From the NCBI GenBank assembly GCA_934631025.1, contig CAKTXR010000001.1:1-64000 (forward strand): DNA of 64,000 bases, given 5' to 3'. Below are positions 16,265-24,385 of this stretch, piece after piece. Each line of letters opens with the position of its first letter. Within the stretch, counting starts at the first letter, position 1. The notes under the pieces are model-generated. The model was given only the letters and a program-made list of their open reading frames with translations, did not search any database and was not told the origin of the DNA. A program made the translations under genes and the position numbers. Source of the DNA: an uncultured Clostridia bacterium. GTDB taxonomy: Bacteria > Bacillota > Clostridia > Christensenellales > Aristaeellaceae.

Positions 16265-17158
16265 ATGGGACAGTGGCGCAAATATGCGGACAATCCCGTG
16301 CTGGGCGGTCCGGAGATGGGCACCTGCTTCGATGTGTTCGTCGCGCGGCAGGGCGGCGCGTATCAGATGTACTTTTCATGGCGGCCGAAAAAGTCGATCG
16401 CCGTGTGCCGCAGCGCGGACGGCGTTCACTGGGACGAGCCGGAAATTCTCCTCTCCCCGCACCCCGAAAGCGGCTGGGAGGACGACGTGAACCGCAACTG
16501 CGTGCTGTATCAGGAAGGGCGCTGGCATATGTGGTATACCGGTCAGGCGCGCGGCTACAGCTGGATCGGCTATGCCGTGAGCGACGACGGGCACCGCTTC
16601 AGGCGCGCGAGCGATCAGCCTGTGCTCTTTAGCGAGCGGCCGTTCGAGGGCATGAGCGTGATGAATCCCTTCGTTATGTGGGACGAGAAGCGGCGCGTCT
16701 ATCGGATGTGGTACTCAGCGGGCGAAACCTATGAGCCGAACGTCTTGTGCTATGCCGAGAGCGGCGACGGCCTTAACTGGAAAAAGCTGCCGGCCAATCC
16801 GATCTACGTCGCGGATAAGAACAACGCCTGGGAGCAGCAGCGCGTGGGCGGCTGTCAGGTGATCCGCTGCGGCGGCTGGTATTATCTGTTCTATATCGGC
16901 TATGAGGACATTGACACGGCGCGCATCGGCGTGGCGCGCTCGAAAAACGGTGTGACCGGCTGGCAGCGCTATCGGGGCAACCCGATCGTCTCGCCGGCGG
17001 CCGGCGAATGGGATGCGGACGCCTGCTACAAGCCCTTCGCTCTGCCCGACGAGGAAAACGACTGCTGGCTGCTCTGGTATAACGGCCGGCATGAAAACCG
17101 CGAGTATATCGGCCTTGCGCTGCACGACGGGCTGGATCTGGGCTTTGAGGACGTGTAA
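16265..17158 (+). CDS. Five-bladed beta-propeller glycosidase-like protein (GH43/GH130-type)
   Basis: This 297-aa protein has AGGAGG 10 nt before its ATG. It is built of repeated blades with YQMYFSW, HMWYTG, YRMWYSA, YYLFYIG and CWLLWYN motifs, the [W/F]Y pattern typical of GH43, GH32 and GH130 enzymes. DNPVLGGP at the start and GNPIVSP near the end match the NPVL/NPI segments of GH130 mannoside phosphorylases and relatives. There is no signal peptide, so any substrate would be intracellular. It could also be a non-catalytic propeller; the catalytic acids cannot be fixed without alignment. Confidence 0.75.
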   Translation: MGQWRKYADNPVLGGPEMGTCFDVFVARQGGAYQMYFSWRPKKSIAVCRSADGVHWDEPEILLSPHPESGWEDDVNRNCVLYQEGRWHMWYTGQARGYSWIGYAVSDDGHRFRRASDQPVLFSERPFEGMSVMNPFVMWDEKRRVYRMWYSAGETYEPNVLCYAESGDGLNWKKLPANPIYVADKNNAWEQQRVGGCQVIRCGGWYYLFYIGYEDIDTARIGVARSKNGVTGWQRYRGNPIVSPAAGEWDADACYKPFALPDEENDCWLLWYNGRHENREYIGLALHDGLDLGFEDV

Positions 17159-17178
17159 AGCGCGCGCCAATTCTTCAT

Positions 17179-17207
17179 TTGACAAAGATTAGACATAATG
17201 CTATACT
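17179..17207 (+). promoter_or_regulatory. Promoter of the PQ-loop-like gene
   Basis: A perfect TTGACA (17179-17184) and TATACT (17202-17207) are 17 bp apart, 36 bp before the start codon. Confidence 0.8.
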
Positions 17208-17242
17208 GTACAGGCTAACAAAATGGGGAGGAATGAACTATC

Positions 17243-17551
17243 ATGGAAACGCTTGCAAGTATTCTGGAGACGATCATGCTGCTCTGCTTCGGCTGCTCCT
17301 GGCCGCTGTCCCTGCGCCGCAACATCAAGGCGAGAACTGCCAAGTCGATGAGCCTGGGCTTCATCATCCTGATCATCACCGGCTATGTGGCCGGCATCAT
17401 CGCCAAGTTCGTCACCGTGTTCGCGCTGCACAAGGCCGTGGCGTGGTACGTCTTTGTGGTGTACTTCTTCAACCTGATCGTCGTGTCCGCCAATCTGGTG
17501 GTCTACTTTATCAACCGCAATTACGATCGTCAGGCCGGCAAGAAAGCCTGA
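17243..17551 (+). CDS. Small PQ-loop/SemiSWEET-like membrane protein
   Basis: This 102-aa protein follows GGGGAGG. Three hydrophobic helices (about 5-22, 38-60, 66-90) surround a cytoplasmic-looking loop SLRRNIKARTAKSMSLGF. That loop position, after a helix ending CSWPLS, is where PQ-loop proteins place their proline-glutamine turn. SemiSWEETs of this size dimerise to move sugars. Proteins of this kind are common in clostridia but uncharacterised; the PQ dipeptide itself is replaced here. It is a single-gene unit with a strong promoter and terminator. Confidence 0.65.
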   Translation: METLASILETIMLLCFGCSWPLSLRRNIKARTAKSMSLGFIILIITGYVAGIIAKFVTVFALHKAVAWYVFVVYFFNLIVVSANLVVYFINRNYDRQAGKKA

Positions 17552-17572
17552 TCCGCTTCATCATATAAAAAG

Positions 17573-17615
17573 CAATCCGCGAGGCTGTTTCATCGCTTCG
17601 CGGATTGTTTTTTTT
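17573..17615 (+). terminator. Terminator of the PQ-loop-like gene
   Basis: A perfect 9-bp stem (CAATCCGCG with CGCGGATTG) is followed by eight Ts. It abuts the end of the convergent phosphoesterase gene. Confidence 0.88.
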
Positions 17616-18249
17616 ATCCTTTTTTGCGCAGGAGCAGCCGTTTGTGCGGCCGGTCGGGGATTTCAATGATGTGGCTGCCGCAGGCGTTGACCACGATGGT
17701 GTCGCGGTAGACGCGCTCGGCTCTGAAATCATGGACGTAGCTCTGATGGACGTGTCCGTGCAGGAAATAGCGCGGATGATGGTGATCCATCATGCGGATG
17801 AACGTCTTGAAGCCGTGGTGCGCGATGTCCTGTCCGTCGCCGATGCCATAGGCCGGCGCGTGGGCGACGAGTATGTCGAAGCCGCCGTGCAGCAGTATGG
17901 GCACGGTGAGCCGGCAGGCGCGGCAGGCCATTTCATATTCCGTATACTGGTGGGGCTGATTGCGCCGGTAGCGCATACAGCCGCCCAGGCCGACGATGCG
18001 CACGCCGTTATGGACGTAGAGCTTATCCTCAATGCAGATGCAGCCCTCCGGCGGCTTCTGCTCATAGTTCACATCGTGATTGCCGTGAACATAGAGGATG
18101 GGCGCATGCGTAAAGCAGGTCAGGAAGGACAGATAGGAAGCGGGCAGATCGCCGCAGGAGATGATCAGATCGATGCCCTCCAGACGGCGCTTGTCAAAGT
18201 GTTCCCAGAGCCTGGGATCGGCTTCGTCGGCCAGAACCAGTATTTTCAT
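17614..18249 (-). CDS. Calcineurin-like metallophosphoesterase
   Basis: This 211-aa protein has the complete metal-ligand set in order: LADEAD (residues 6-11, first Asp in a variant DxH position), SCGDLP, GNHD, VAHAPAYG and HGHVH. Its first motif is unusual because DEAD replaces the common DxH. Such enzymes hydrolyse phosphomono- or diesters using two metals. The start ATG overlaps the stop of the upstream ParB-BMP gene (four-base ATGA), so the two are translationally coupled and probably act together. No signal peptide is present. Confidence 0.9.
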   Translation of the reverse strand: MKILVLADEADPRLWEHFDKRRLEGIDLIISCGDLPASYLSFLTCFTHAPILYVHGNHDVNYEQKPPEGCICIEDKLYVHNGVRIVGLGGCMRYRRNQPHQYTEYEMACRACRLTVPILLHGGFDILVAHAPAYGIGDGQDIAHHGFKTFIRMMDHHHPRYFLHGHVHQSYVHDFRAERVYRDTIVVNACGSHIIEIPDRPHKRLLLRKKG

Positions 18250-20207
18250 GTCGTTTCCTCTTTCTCAGGCCGCGTCCAGGCGAATGTCGAGGGATCGGGA
18301 CGGCGTCCGTCGTTGATGCCCTGAAGCCGCACGATGGGATGCGCCTCAGGCTTGAGCTGCGTCAGATCGGGGATGGTGCCCAGAACGTTGTCGCACAGCC
18401 AGTCCATGGTGATGATTTCGCCGGGGGAAAGCTCGTCGTCGCCGTCGGTCTGTACAACGCCGTCCTGCGAGACGATCTTGCCCGAGAAGGGATTGAACTC
18501 GCCGCTCTGCATCATGCGGCGCAGCATATCGGCCAGCCGCTGCGTGCCGGCGGGCAAGCGCTGGGAATAGAACACGTCGATCGCGCCGGTCGAGAAGCCG
18601 GGCCAGTAGCCCAGCGCCTGAGAACCGTTGTCGTCCGCGTCGTTCTTCCAGCTGCCGCTGAGCAGGCTGTTGAGGATGGTTTCGTACAGCTTGCCCCAGT
18701 TCCACACGGGCATGGCCAGATTGACCGGCGTCATGTCGTCATCCAGCCGGTACAGGCCGAACTCGCGCGAGCCGTTGCCGGGGGCGCTGATGTCGCGGTT
18801 GCAGATGATGCGCACGCCGTTGCGCCGGAAGGACTCCAGCACGTCGTGGTCGCGCAGCGTCGACCATTCGAGGAAAACCTGCGCGCGGGGATTGGCCAGG
18901 CGCGCGCCCAGTGCGAAGGCGTTGATGTTGGCGGGGGCGCCGAAGATCGGATAATCGGCGATATAGCCGATGCGGTTGGTCTCGGCCAGCGCGCCTGCGA
19001 TCGCGCCGATGATGAACTTGGCCTCGTACATGCGCAGATAGTAGGAGCGCACATGGTGGAAGGAGGCCAGCAGCGAGCAGTTGAGGAAGCGCACGTCGGG
19101 ATGCGCCACGGAGGCCTTGATGGCGGCGTTCAGGAAGACGGGCGACGTGGTGAACACGACGTCCGCGCCGTCCCTGACCAGTTCGTCGATGGCCTGCTCC
19201 GCGTCTTCGGCGGAGGATTCGCGGGAGGTCGTGGTCACGCGGCCCTCGAGCGTCGCGTCCACATGGCAGCGCCCCATCTCATGCCAGTATGTCCAGCCCG
19301 ATTCCGAGGGGCTTCGGTTGTAGAGGAAGGCGGCGTTCAGGCGCTTGGGGGTACGCAGCGAGGCGAGGAAGCCGGTGGCCTCCTCCGCGGCGGTCGGCTC
19401 CATCAGCAGCACGACGCTCTCGTTCTGCGCGCGCACCTTGAACTCGTCCCAGATCTTGCGCACGTTCTCCTGCACCGTGTCGCCGAAGGCCTCGCAGGCG
19501 TGGACATAGCCGTAGATTTCCAGATAGATGAGGAACGCGTCGCCCGTGGTGATGGGCAGCTTGCCGCCGCCCAGCCGGTGATAGCAGTTGGAAAAGCGCA
19601 TATACGCCGCGTGGAAGTCGTTGCGCATACTGCTCGACCAGCGCTCGCCCGGCGCCGTGCCGGTCAGCTCGTACAGCCGCGTAAAGCCGCCGGGACGCGA
19701 GAACCATATGTAGTTGGCCTCGGTGTCCTCATAGAAGGCGAGAAACTCGCGGTAGATCTTGCTCTCGTCGCTGCCGTCGTCCGGAGGAATCAGGCGGATG
19801 ACCTCGCCCTCGATGGCCACCGCGTCGAGGAACTTCATGACGCTCACGCGCTTGTTGCCCTCGATGACGTAGAACTGATTCATGTATTCGTAGGCCTTGA
19901 TGGGCGAATTGACGCCCTGCTCAATGACCGAATTATAGAGCGATTCCCATTTGCCGGCAAACTCGCTGTCCTCCTCGAGCAGGGGCATGAAGTTGGCGGC
20001 AAAGGCGCTCGTGCGGCCGCGCGTGGCCGTGCCGATGATGCGCTCGAGCGGTATGCTCACCAGATGCAGCGGCCGCGCCGGCAGCGCCAGAGCGCCCGGC
20101 ACCACTTCGTCCAGCACCGGCAGGAAGGGATTTTCGCGGCGATTGCGCCGCTGGTTATATTCGCGGCGGCCCAGCTTGTAGGCCTTCGCGTAATTCTCGT
20201 TATACAT
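18246..20207 (-). CDS. ParB-like N-terminal domain fused to BMP/PnrA-type ligand-binding domain
   Basis: This 653-aa protein has no signal peptide. The N-terminal third contains a ParB/sulfiredoxin-like region (VSIPLERIIGTATRGRTSAF, then YEYMNQFYVIEGNKRVSVMKFL at about 110-130, where EGNKR is the key box). A spacer of about 160 aa follows. Residues from about 290 to 540 resemble the basic-membrane-protein (BMP/PnrA) periplasmic-binding fold: LNAAFLYNRSPSESGWTYWHE, GADVVFTTSP, EAKFIIGAIAGALAETNRIGYIADYP. BMP proteins usually bind nucleosides outside the cell, but this one looks cytoplasmic. It is coupled to the phosphoesterase downstream. It is possibly a ligand-sensing regulator or nucleotide-handling protein. 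Confidence 0.75.
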   Translation of the reverse strand: MYNENYAKAYKLGRREYNQRRNRRENPFLPVLDEVVPGALALPARPLHLVSIPLERIIGTATRGRTSAFAANFMPLLEEDSEFAGKWESLYNSVIEQGVNSPIKAYEYMNQFYVIEGNKRVSVMKFLDAVAIEGEVIRLIPPDDGSDESKIYREFLAFYEDTEANYIWFSRPGGFTRLYELTGTAPGERWSSSMRNDFHAAYMRFSNCYHRLGGGKLPITTGDAFLIYLEIYGYVHACEAFGDTVQENVRKIWDEFKVRAQNESVVLLMEPTAAEEATGFLASLRTPKRLNAAFLYNRSPSESGWTYWHEMGRCHVDATLEGRVTTTSRESSAEDAEQAIDELVRDGADVVFTTSPVFLNAAIKASVAHPDVRFLNCSLLASFHHVRSYYLRMYEAKFIIGAIAGALAETNRIGYIADYPIFGAPANINAFALGARLANPRAQVFLEWSTLRDHDVLESFRRNGVRIICNRDISAPGNGSREFGLYRLDDDMTPVNLAMPVWNWGKLYETILNSLLSGSWKNDADDNGSQALGYWPGFSTGAIDVFYSQRLPAGTQRLADMLRRMMQSGEFNPFSGKIVSQDGVVQTDGDDELSPGEIITMDWLCDNVLGTIPDLTQLKPEAHPIVRLQGINDGRRPDPSTFAWTRPEKEETT

Positions 20208-20414
20208 GGCGTTACCTCACTGACAAGGTTTTTCATTTCTCTTCATACCCTATCAGTATACCAGTTTTTCTGTAAAGAATCCAGTCCGGTATGGTGCGGC
20301 GAATGATTACATTAGGCTGTTTTGGCGCTCTAACCGGTTGATCTGAGCTGAAAACGATGATTCGACGGCGGAAAACTGTCTGTTTTTATCGCTGCCATGA
20401 CGAAAAATTCACAT

Positions 20415-20453
20415 AAAAAAAGCGCCGTCCGCACATGAAGATGCGGGCGGCGC
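20415..20453 (-). terminator. Terminator of the AraC-GNAT operon
   Basis: The 12-bp arms GCGCCGTCCGCA (20422-20433) and TGCGGGCGGCGC (20442-20453) pair with one wobble. On the minus strand they lead into a T-run at 20421-20415. Confidence 0.85.
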
Positions 20454-20461
20454 GTAAAAAA

Positions 20462-21613
20462 TCACACGCGATCCTGTCCGTTCCAGGAAAGGGGCAGCGG
20501 CAGCAGCGCGGAGAGCATCGCCCCACGTTTCCCGCTCAGCCCCGGCAGCACGGCTTCCGGCGGCAGGGGGCCGAACAGGAGCCGCGTGGCCGCGAGATGA
20601 TCGAGCGTCAGATCGGCCGGCAGCGCCGTTTCCTCGCAGGAGAACGCGCCGCCCTTCACGCGCAGGATAAAGCGCGCTTCATCGGGAATATCGACGACGC
20701 ATTCGCCGTCGGTCAGCGCCCTCATGCGGCTTTTGACGCGGCCCAACGCGTTGATGAGCCGCGCCCACGATATGATCTTGAACTGACTGGCCGGATTCAG
20801 GCTGAGCGTCTGGCAGTGCCGCGACAGACGCGCGGTCGTTTCCGTTTCCCACGGCGGCAGCGTGAGGGACAGCCCGTTCTCGGGATGCGCCTTCAGCCAT
20901 GAGAGCAGCATCCGCTCGGCCAGCTCGGGCGTTTCGGCCTTCAACTCGGCCAGACTTCCGCCGCCCTGTGCGGCTGCGAGATAGCCCGCGAAGCGATTTT
21001 CCTCATCGAAGGCCGCGAAGGGCTGCGCCTCCCAGGCCGTCAGCACACGGTAAAGGCTGTCGTCGTTTCCTCGGTCGACGGCCATGGCGGAGCGCGCGTG
21101 CAGGTCGCGGATCAGCGCGAGCGTCTCCGCGTCCTCCCGTGCGACCGGCCGAAACTCGAGCGGCGCGAAGGCTATGCCCTGAACGTTGTGCGCTGTCAGG
21201 CTCATGGAGACGCTTGTTCCGGCCATCTCGAAGCCGTAGCGGTTGTAGCGCTGTCGGTGGCCGCCCAGCCGCGACGCGTCCGCGCCGATCTCGTGAAGCT
21301 CGGTCATGGCGCGCTCGAGCAGCGCCGACATATAGCCCTTGCCCGTCTCGCGCCAGTGCGTGGCGACGTTGCCCGTGGTCGAGAAGAGAAAGCGCTCGCC
21401 GTCTATGGTCGTCTCGAGCGGATAAACGCCCAGCATGGCGCGGATGCGGCCGTCGCGCTTGAGGGCGAAATGGTGCGTCATGGCGTCCGGCATGGCCAGC
21501 CGCGGCAGCATCTTCTCGAAATGATGCGGCTTTTTGGCCTGACTGAAAACCAGATCGAGGAAATCGACGGCCTGCTCGTAATCGGCGGAGGTGAGACGAA
21601 CGATCTCTTCCAT
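20462..21613 (-). CDS. GNAT family N-acetyltransferase (Eis-like, with SCP2-like C-terminus)
   Basis: This is a 383-aa protein. The first ~150 residues form a GNAT domain containing VYPLETTIDG and the acetyl-CoA loop region GNVATHWRETGKGYMSALLE. A second GNAT-like domain follows, and the last ~100 residues (ALTDGECVVDIPDEARFILRVKGG) look like the sterol-carrier-type domain seen in Eis enhanced-survival acetyltransferases. Eis relatives acetylate amines such as aminoglycosides or peptides. It lies 24 nt downstream of an AraC/GyrI-like regulator and is likely controlled by it. Confidence 0.85.
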   Translation of the reverse strand: MEEIVRLTSADYEQAVDFLDLVFSQAKKPHHFEKMLPRLAMPDAMTHHFALKRDGRIRAMLGVYPLETTIDGERFLFSTTGNVATHWRETGKGYMSALLERAMTELHEIGADASRLGGHRQRYNRYGFEMAGTSVSMSLTAHNVQGIAFAPLEFRPVAREDAETLALIRDLHARSAMAVDRGNDDSLYRVLTAWEAQPFAAFDEENRFAGYLAAAQGGGSLAELKAETPELAERMLLSWLKAHPENGLSLTLPPWETETTARLSRHCQTLSLNPASQFKIISWARLINALGRVKSRMRALTDGECVVDIPDEARFILRVKGGAFSCEETALPADLTLDHLAATRLLFGPLPPEAVLPGLSGKRGAMLSALLPLPLSWNGQDRV

Positions 21614-21637
21614 GGATAGAAAGCTCCTTTCAAATCG

Positions 21638-22549
21638 TCAGATCGGGCGTTCGATGGGAATGAGAATCTCGATATAGCGCTCGTCCTTGCGCGGCTTGGG
21701 ATACCAGTGGATGATCTGCACCTCGGGCGCGTCGGCGAGCGCATAGCCGGACGCGGGCAGCCACTGGCTGAAGATCTGCGCGCGCAGCGGTATGTGAGAC
21801 TGCGTGGGGAACGCGCTCGGCTCGGTGCGGAACACGGCGTAGAGCTGCCGTTTGAGCGCGATGTCGTGGAAGCGCCGTGCGTCGCGCTCGCCCAGAATCG
21901 TGTCGTCGCAAAGGCGCGCGCGCACGTCGCCGTCCAGCCGCGCGGCGATGGAGAAGTCGTAGCCGTCGTCCGAGATATTCGATATGACGTTGTAGTCGGC
22001 CGCGTCGCCGCGAATCTGCCTGAGTCCCCTGAGCAGATACTGCTCCGCGCGGGTGTGGACGTAGAAGTCCCGCTCCTGATCCTCGCGCGTATCGCCGCCG
22101 GGCGCGCCGGAAAAGCGCCGCGTATAGCCGGTGAGGACCATCGCGTCTCTCTCTTCAATGCTGTAGTTCATCATCTGACCACCCTCCATAATCAGTCTGA
22201 CGGACACGCGGGAGAAGGCGCGCAGCGGTGCGCCGCACTGAACCTGCGAGGGCGAAACGCCGTGAAAGCGCGAAAACGCGCGGGCAAAGCTCTCCGGATT
22301 GTCGTAGCCGTATTTGAGCGACACGTCGATCACGCGCGCATGCCCCGCAGCCAGCTCCGTGCCGGCCAGCGTCAATCGCCGTTTGCGGACATATTCGCCC
22401 AGCGGACAGCCGCACAGCACGCCGAACACGCGCTGGAACTGATACGCGGACATGGCGGCCTCGCGGGCGGCGGCGTTATAGTCGAGTTCGCCCGAGAGAT
22501 GCGCTTCGATATAGTCGAGCGCGCGCGTCAGGCCAGTGAACGCGTCCAT
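21638..22549 (-). CDS. AraC family regulator with GyrI-like effector domain
   Basis: The start is the ATG at 22549 behind GGAGGAAGG, giving 303 aa. Residues 1-105 hold two helix-turn-helix motifs of the AraC/XylS type (AAREAAMSAYQFQRVFGVLCGCPLGEY and VSLKYGYDNPESFARAFSRFHGVSPSQ regions). The rest (about 125-303) is a GyrI-like small-molecule-binding domain, as in Rob, SbmC and multidrug-sensing regulators. It shares an operon with the Eis-like acetyltransferase, which suggests a drug- or stress-response pair. No operator could be identified. Confidence 0.9.
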   Translation of the reverse strand: MDAFTGLTRALDYIEAHLSGELDYNAAAREAAMSAYQFQRVFGVLCGCPLGEYVRKRRLTLAGTELAAGHARVIDVSLKYGYDNPESFARAFSRFHGVSPSQVQCGAPLRAFSRVSVRLIMEGGQMMNYSIEERDAMVLTGYTRRFSGAPGGDTREDQERDFYVHTRAEQYLLRGLRQIRGDAADYNVISNISDDGYDFSIAARLDGDVRARLCDDTILGERDARRFHDIALKRQLYAVFRTEPSAFPTQSHIPLRAQIFSQWLPASGYALADAPEVQIIHWYPKPRKDERYIEILIPIERPI

Positions 22550-22643
22550 GCGTCCTTCCTCCCTTCCGTCTGAACTGATTATAACAGGCGGCGGGCAGGC
22601 CTGTCGCGACATTCTCTGCCCGATTTTGTCGGCGTGTGAAAAA

Positions 22644-22675
22644 GCGCCCCTGAACGGAGAACCGTCCGGGGGCGC
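22644..22675 (-). terminator. Terminator of the DUF1846 gene
   Basis: GCGCCCC-TGAACGG and CCGTCCGGGGGCGC arms form a long stem. Ts follow on the minus strand. Confidence 0.8.
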
Positions 22676-22681
22676 GGTGGA

Positions 22682-24163
22682 TCAGCGGTGATAGAGGTTC
22701 TGCCCCTCGTGCTTCGGCTCACAGGTGAGATTGATGCCCAGCTTGCGCAGCGTGCGCTCGTCCACGCGGGAGAGTATGACGGAGGAGTGCGCCTCGCAGC
22801 CGCGCAGCTTCTTGAGCTGCTCGAGCGCCAGCTTGGCCAGCGGGTTGGTGGCGGCGCAGATGCTCAGCGCCTGCAGGATCTCGTCGGTGTGCAGGCGCGG
22901 GTTGCGGCTGCCCAGATAGTTGACCTTGAGATCCTGAAGCGGCTCAATGACCACCTTGGAGAGCAGGTCAAGCTCCTGATTGACGCCGCCCAGCGCCTTG
23001 AGGGCGTTTAAGAGCATGCCGGCGGTGCAGCCCAGCAGCGACGAGGTCTTGCCGGTGACGATCGTGCCGTCGGGCAGCTGAATGGCCGCGCCGGGCGCGC
23101 CGGTGCGATCTTCAACGCCCAGCGCCGCGGCGACGACCGGACGATCCTCGCTGGTCACGCCGGCCTTGCTCATGAGCAGCTCGATCTTGTTCACGGCGCT
23201 CTGCTCCGCGTCGCCGCGCTTTAAGGCGCACATGGTATTGTAGTAGCGGCGGATGATCTCCTGACGGGAGGCCTCGCGGCACACCTCGTCGTCCATGATG
23301 CAGTAGCCTGCCATGTTCACGCCCATGTCGGTGGGGGACTTGTAGGGCGAAACGCCCTGTATGCGCTCGAACATGGCGTTCAGCACGGGGAAGATCTCCA
23401 CGTCGCGGTTATAGTTAACCGTGGTCACGCCGTAGGCCTCGAGATGATAAGGGTCGATCATGTTCACGTCGTTCAGATCGGCGGTTGCGGCCTCGTAGGC
23501 GAGGTTGACCGGATGATTGAGCGGCAGATTCCAGATGGGGAAGGTTTCGAACTTGGCGTAGCCCGCGTCTACGCCGCGCTTGTGCTCGTGATAGAGCTGC
23601 GACAGGCAGACGGCCATTTTTCCGGAGCCGGGGCCGGGCGCGGTGACGATGACCAGCGAACGCTCGGTTTCGATATATTCGTTGCGGCCGTAGCCCTCGT
23701 CGCTGACGATCTTTTTGACGTTGGAGGGGTAATCGGGGATGAGATAGAGCCGGAACACCTTCACGCCCAGATGCTCGAGCTTCTTCTTAAACGCGTCGGC
23801 GGCGGCCTGCCCTTCATAGTGCGTGATGGCGACGCTGCCCACATACAGGCCCACGCCGCGGAAGGCGTCGATCAGGCGCAGCACGTCGGTGTCGTAGGTG
23901 ATGCCCAGATCGCCGCGCACCTTGCTCGATTCGATGTCGTTGGCGTTGATGGCGATGACGATTTCGGCCTGATCCTTGAGCTTGAGCAACATTTGCAGCT
24001 TGCTGTCGGGCTTAAAGCCGGGCAGCACGCGCGAGGCGTGATAGTCGTCAAACAGCTTGCCGCCGAACTCCAGATACAGCTTGCCGCCGAATGTGTGAAT
24101 ACGCTTTAGAATCTGCTCCGATTGAAGGGAAAGGTATTTATCGTTGTCAAATCCCAGCTTCAT
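22682..24163 (-). CDS. DUF1846 domain-containing protein
   Basis: This 493-aa protein starts at the ATG at 24163 with GGAGGGGG upstream. It begins MKLGFDNDKYLSLQSEQI and contains the DUF1846 hallmarks FGGKLYLEFGGKLFDDYHASRVLPGF (residues about 20-45), VTAPGPGSGKMAVCLSQLYH (P-loop-like) and FPIWNLPLNHPVNLAYEAATADL. The family is widespread in Bacillota and structurally related to nucleotide-binding proteins; its cellular role is not established. The length is full. It is a single-gene unit with its own promoter (24209-24237). Confidence 0.93.
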   Translation of the reverse strand: MKLGFDNDKYLSLQSEQILKRIHTFGGKLYLEFGGKLFDDYHASRVLPGFKPDSKLQMLLKLKDQAEIVIAINANDIESSKVRGDLGITYDTDVLRLIDAFRGVGLYVGSVAITHYEGQAAADAFKKKLEHLGVKVFRLYLIPDYPSNVKKIVSDEGYGRNEYIETERSLVIVTAPGPGSGKMAVCLSQLYHEHKRGVDAGYAKFETFPIWNLPLNHPVNLAYEAATADLNDVNMIDPYHLEAYGVTTVNYNRDVEIFPVLNAMFERIQGVSPYKSPTDMGVNMAGYCIMDDEVCREASRQEIIRRYYNTMCALKRGDAEQSAVNKIELLMSKAGVTSEDRPVVAAALGVEDRTGAPGAAIQLPDGTIVTGKTSSLLGCTAGMLLNALKALGGVNQELDLLSKVVIEPLQDLKVNYLGSRNPRLHTDEILQALSICAATNPLAKLALEQLKKLRGCEAHSSVILSRVDERTLRKLGINLTCEPKHEGQNLYHR

Positions 24164-24208
24164 AACGGGTCCCCCTCCGAAAACGACGTATTTCTGCATT
24201 TGTATTCT

Positions 24209-24237
24209 ATGGTAGCCGAAACGGGCCGCGCTGTCAA
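24209..24237 (-). promoter_or_regulatory. Promoter of the DUF1846 gene
   Basis: On the minus strand a perfect TTGACA (24232-24237) and TACCAT (24209-24214) are 17 bp apart. Confidence 0.65.
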
Positions 24238-24323
24238 CGCAAAAAGAGTTATAGTTCATGTCCGGCGCTGAAAATCTTTGTGCGACGCAACAAAAGCTTT
24301 GCACAGCTGCCCCAAAACAGGGC

Positions 24324-24352
24324 TTGACGGATGAGAAAATATCATATATCAT
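24324..24352 (+). promoter_or_regulatory. Promoter of the M28 peptidase gene
   Basis: TTGACG (24324-24329) and TATCAT (24347-24352) are 17 bp apart, 33 bp before the start codon. Confidence 0.7.
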
Positions 24353-24385
24353 AATCCAGATAACAGGCAAAGGGGCGGGATAAGC

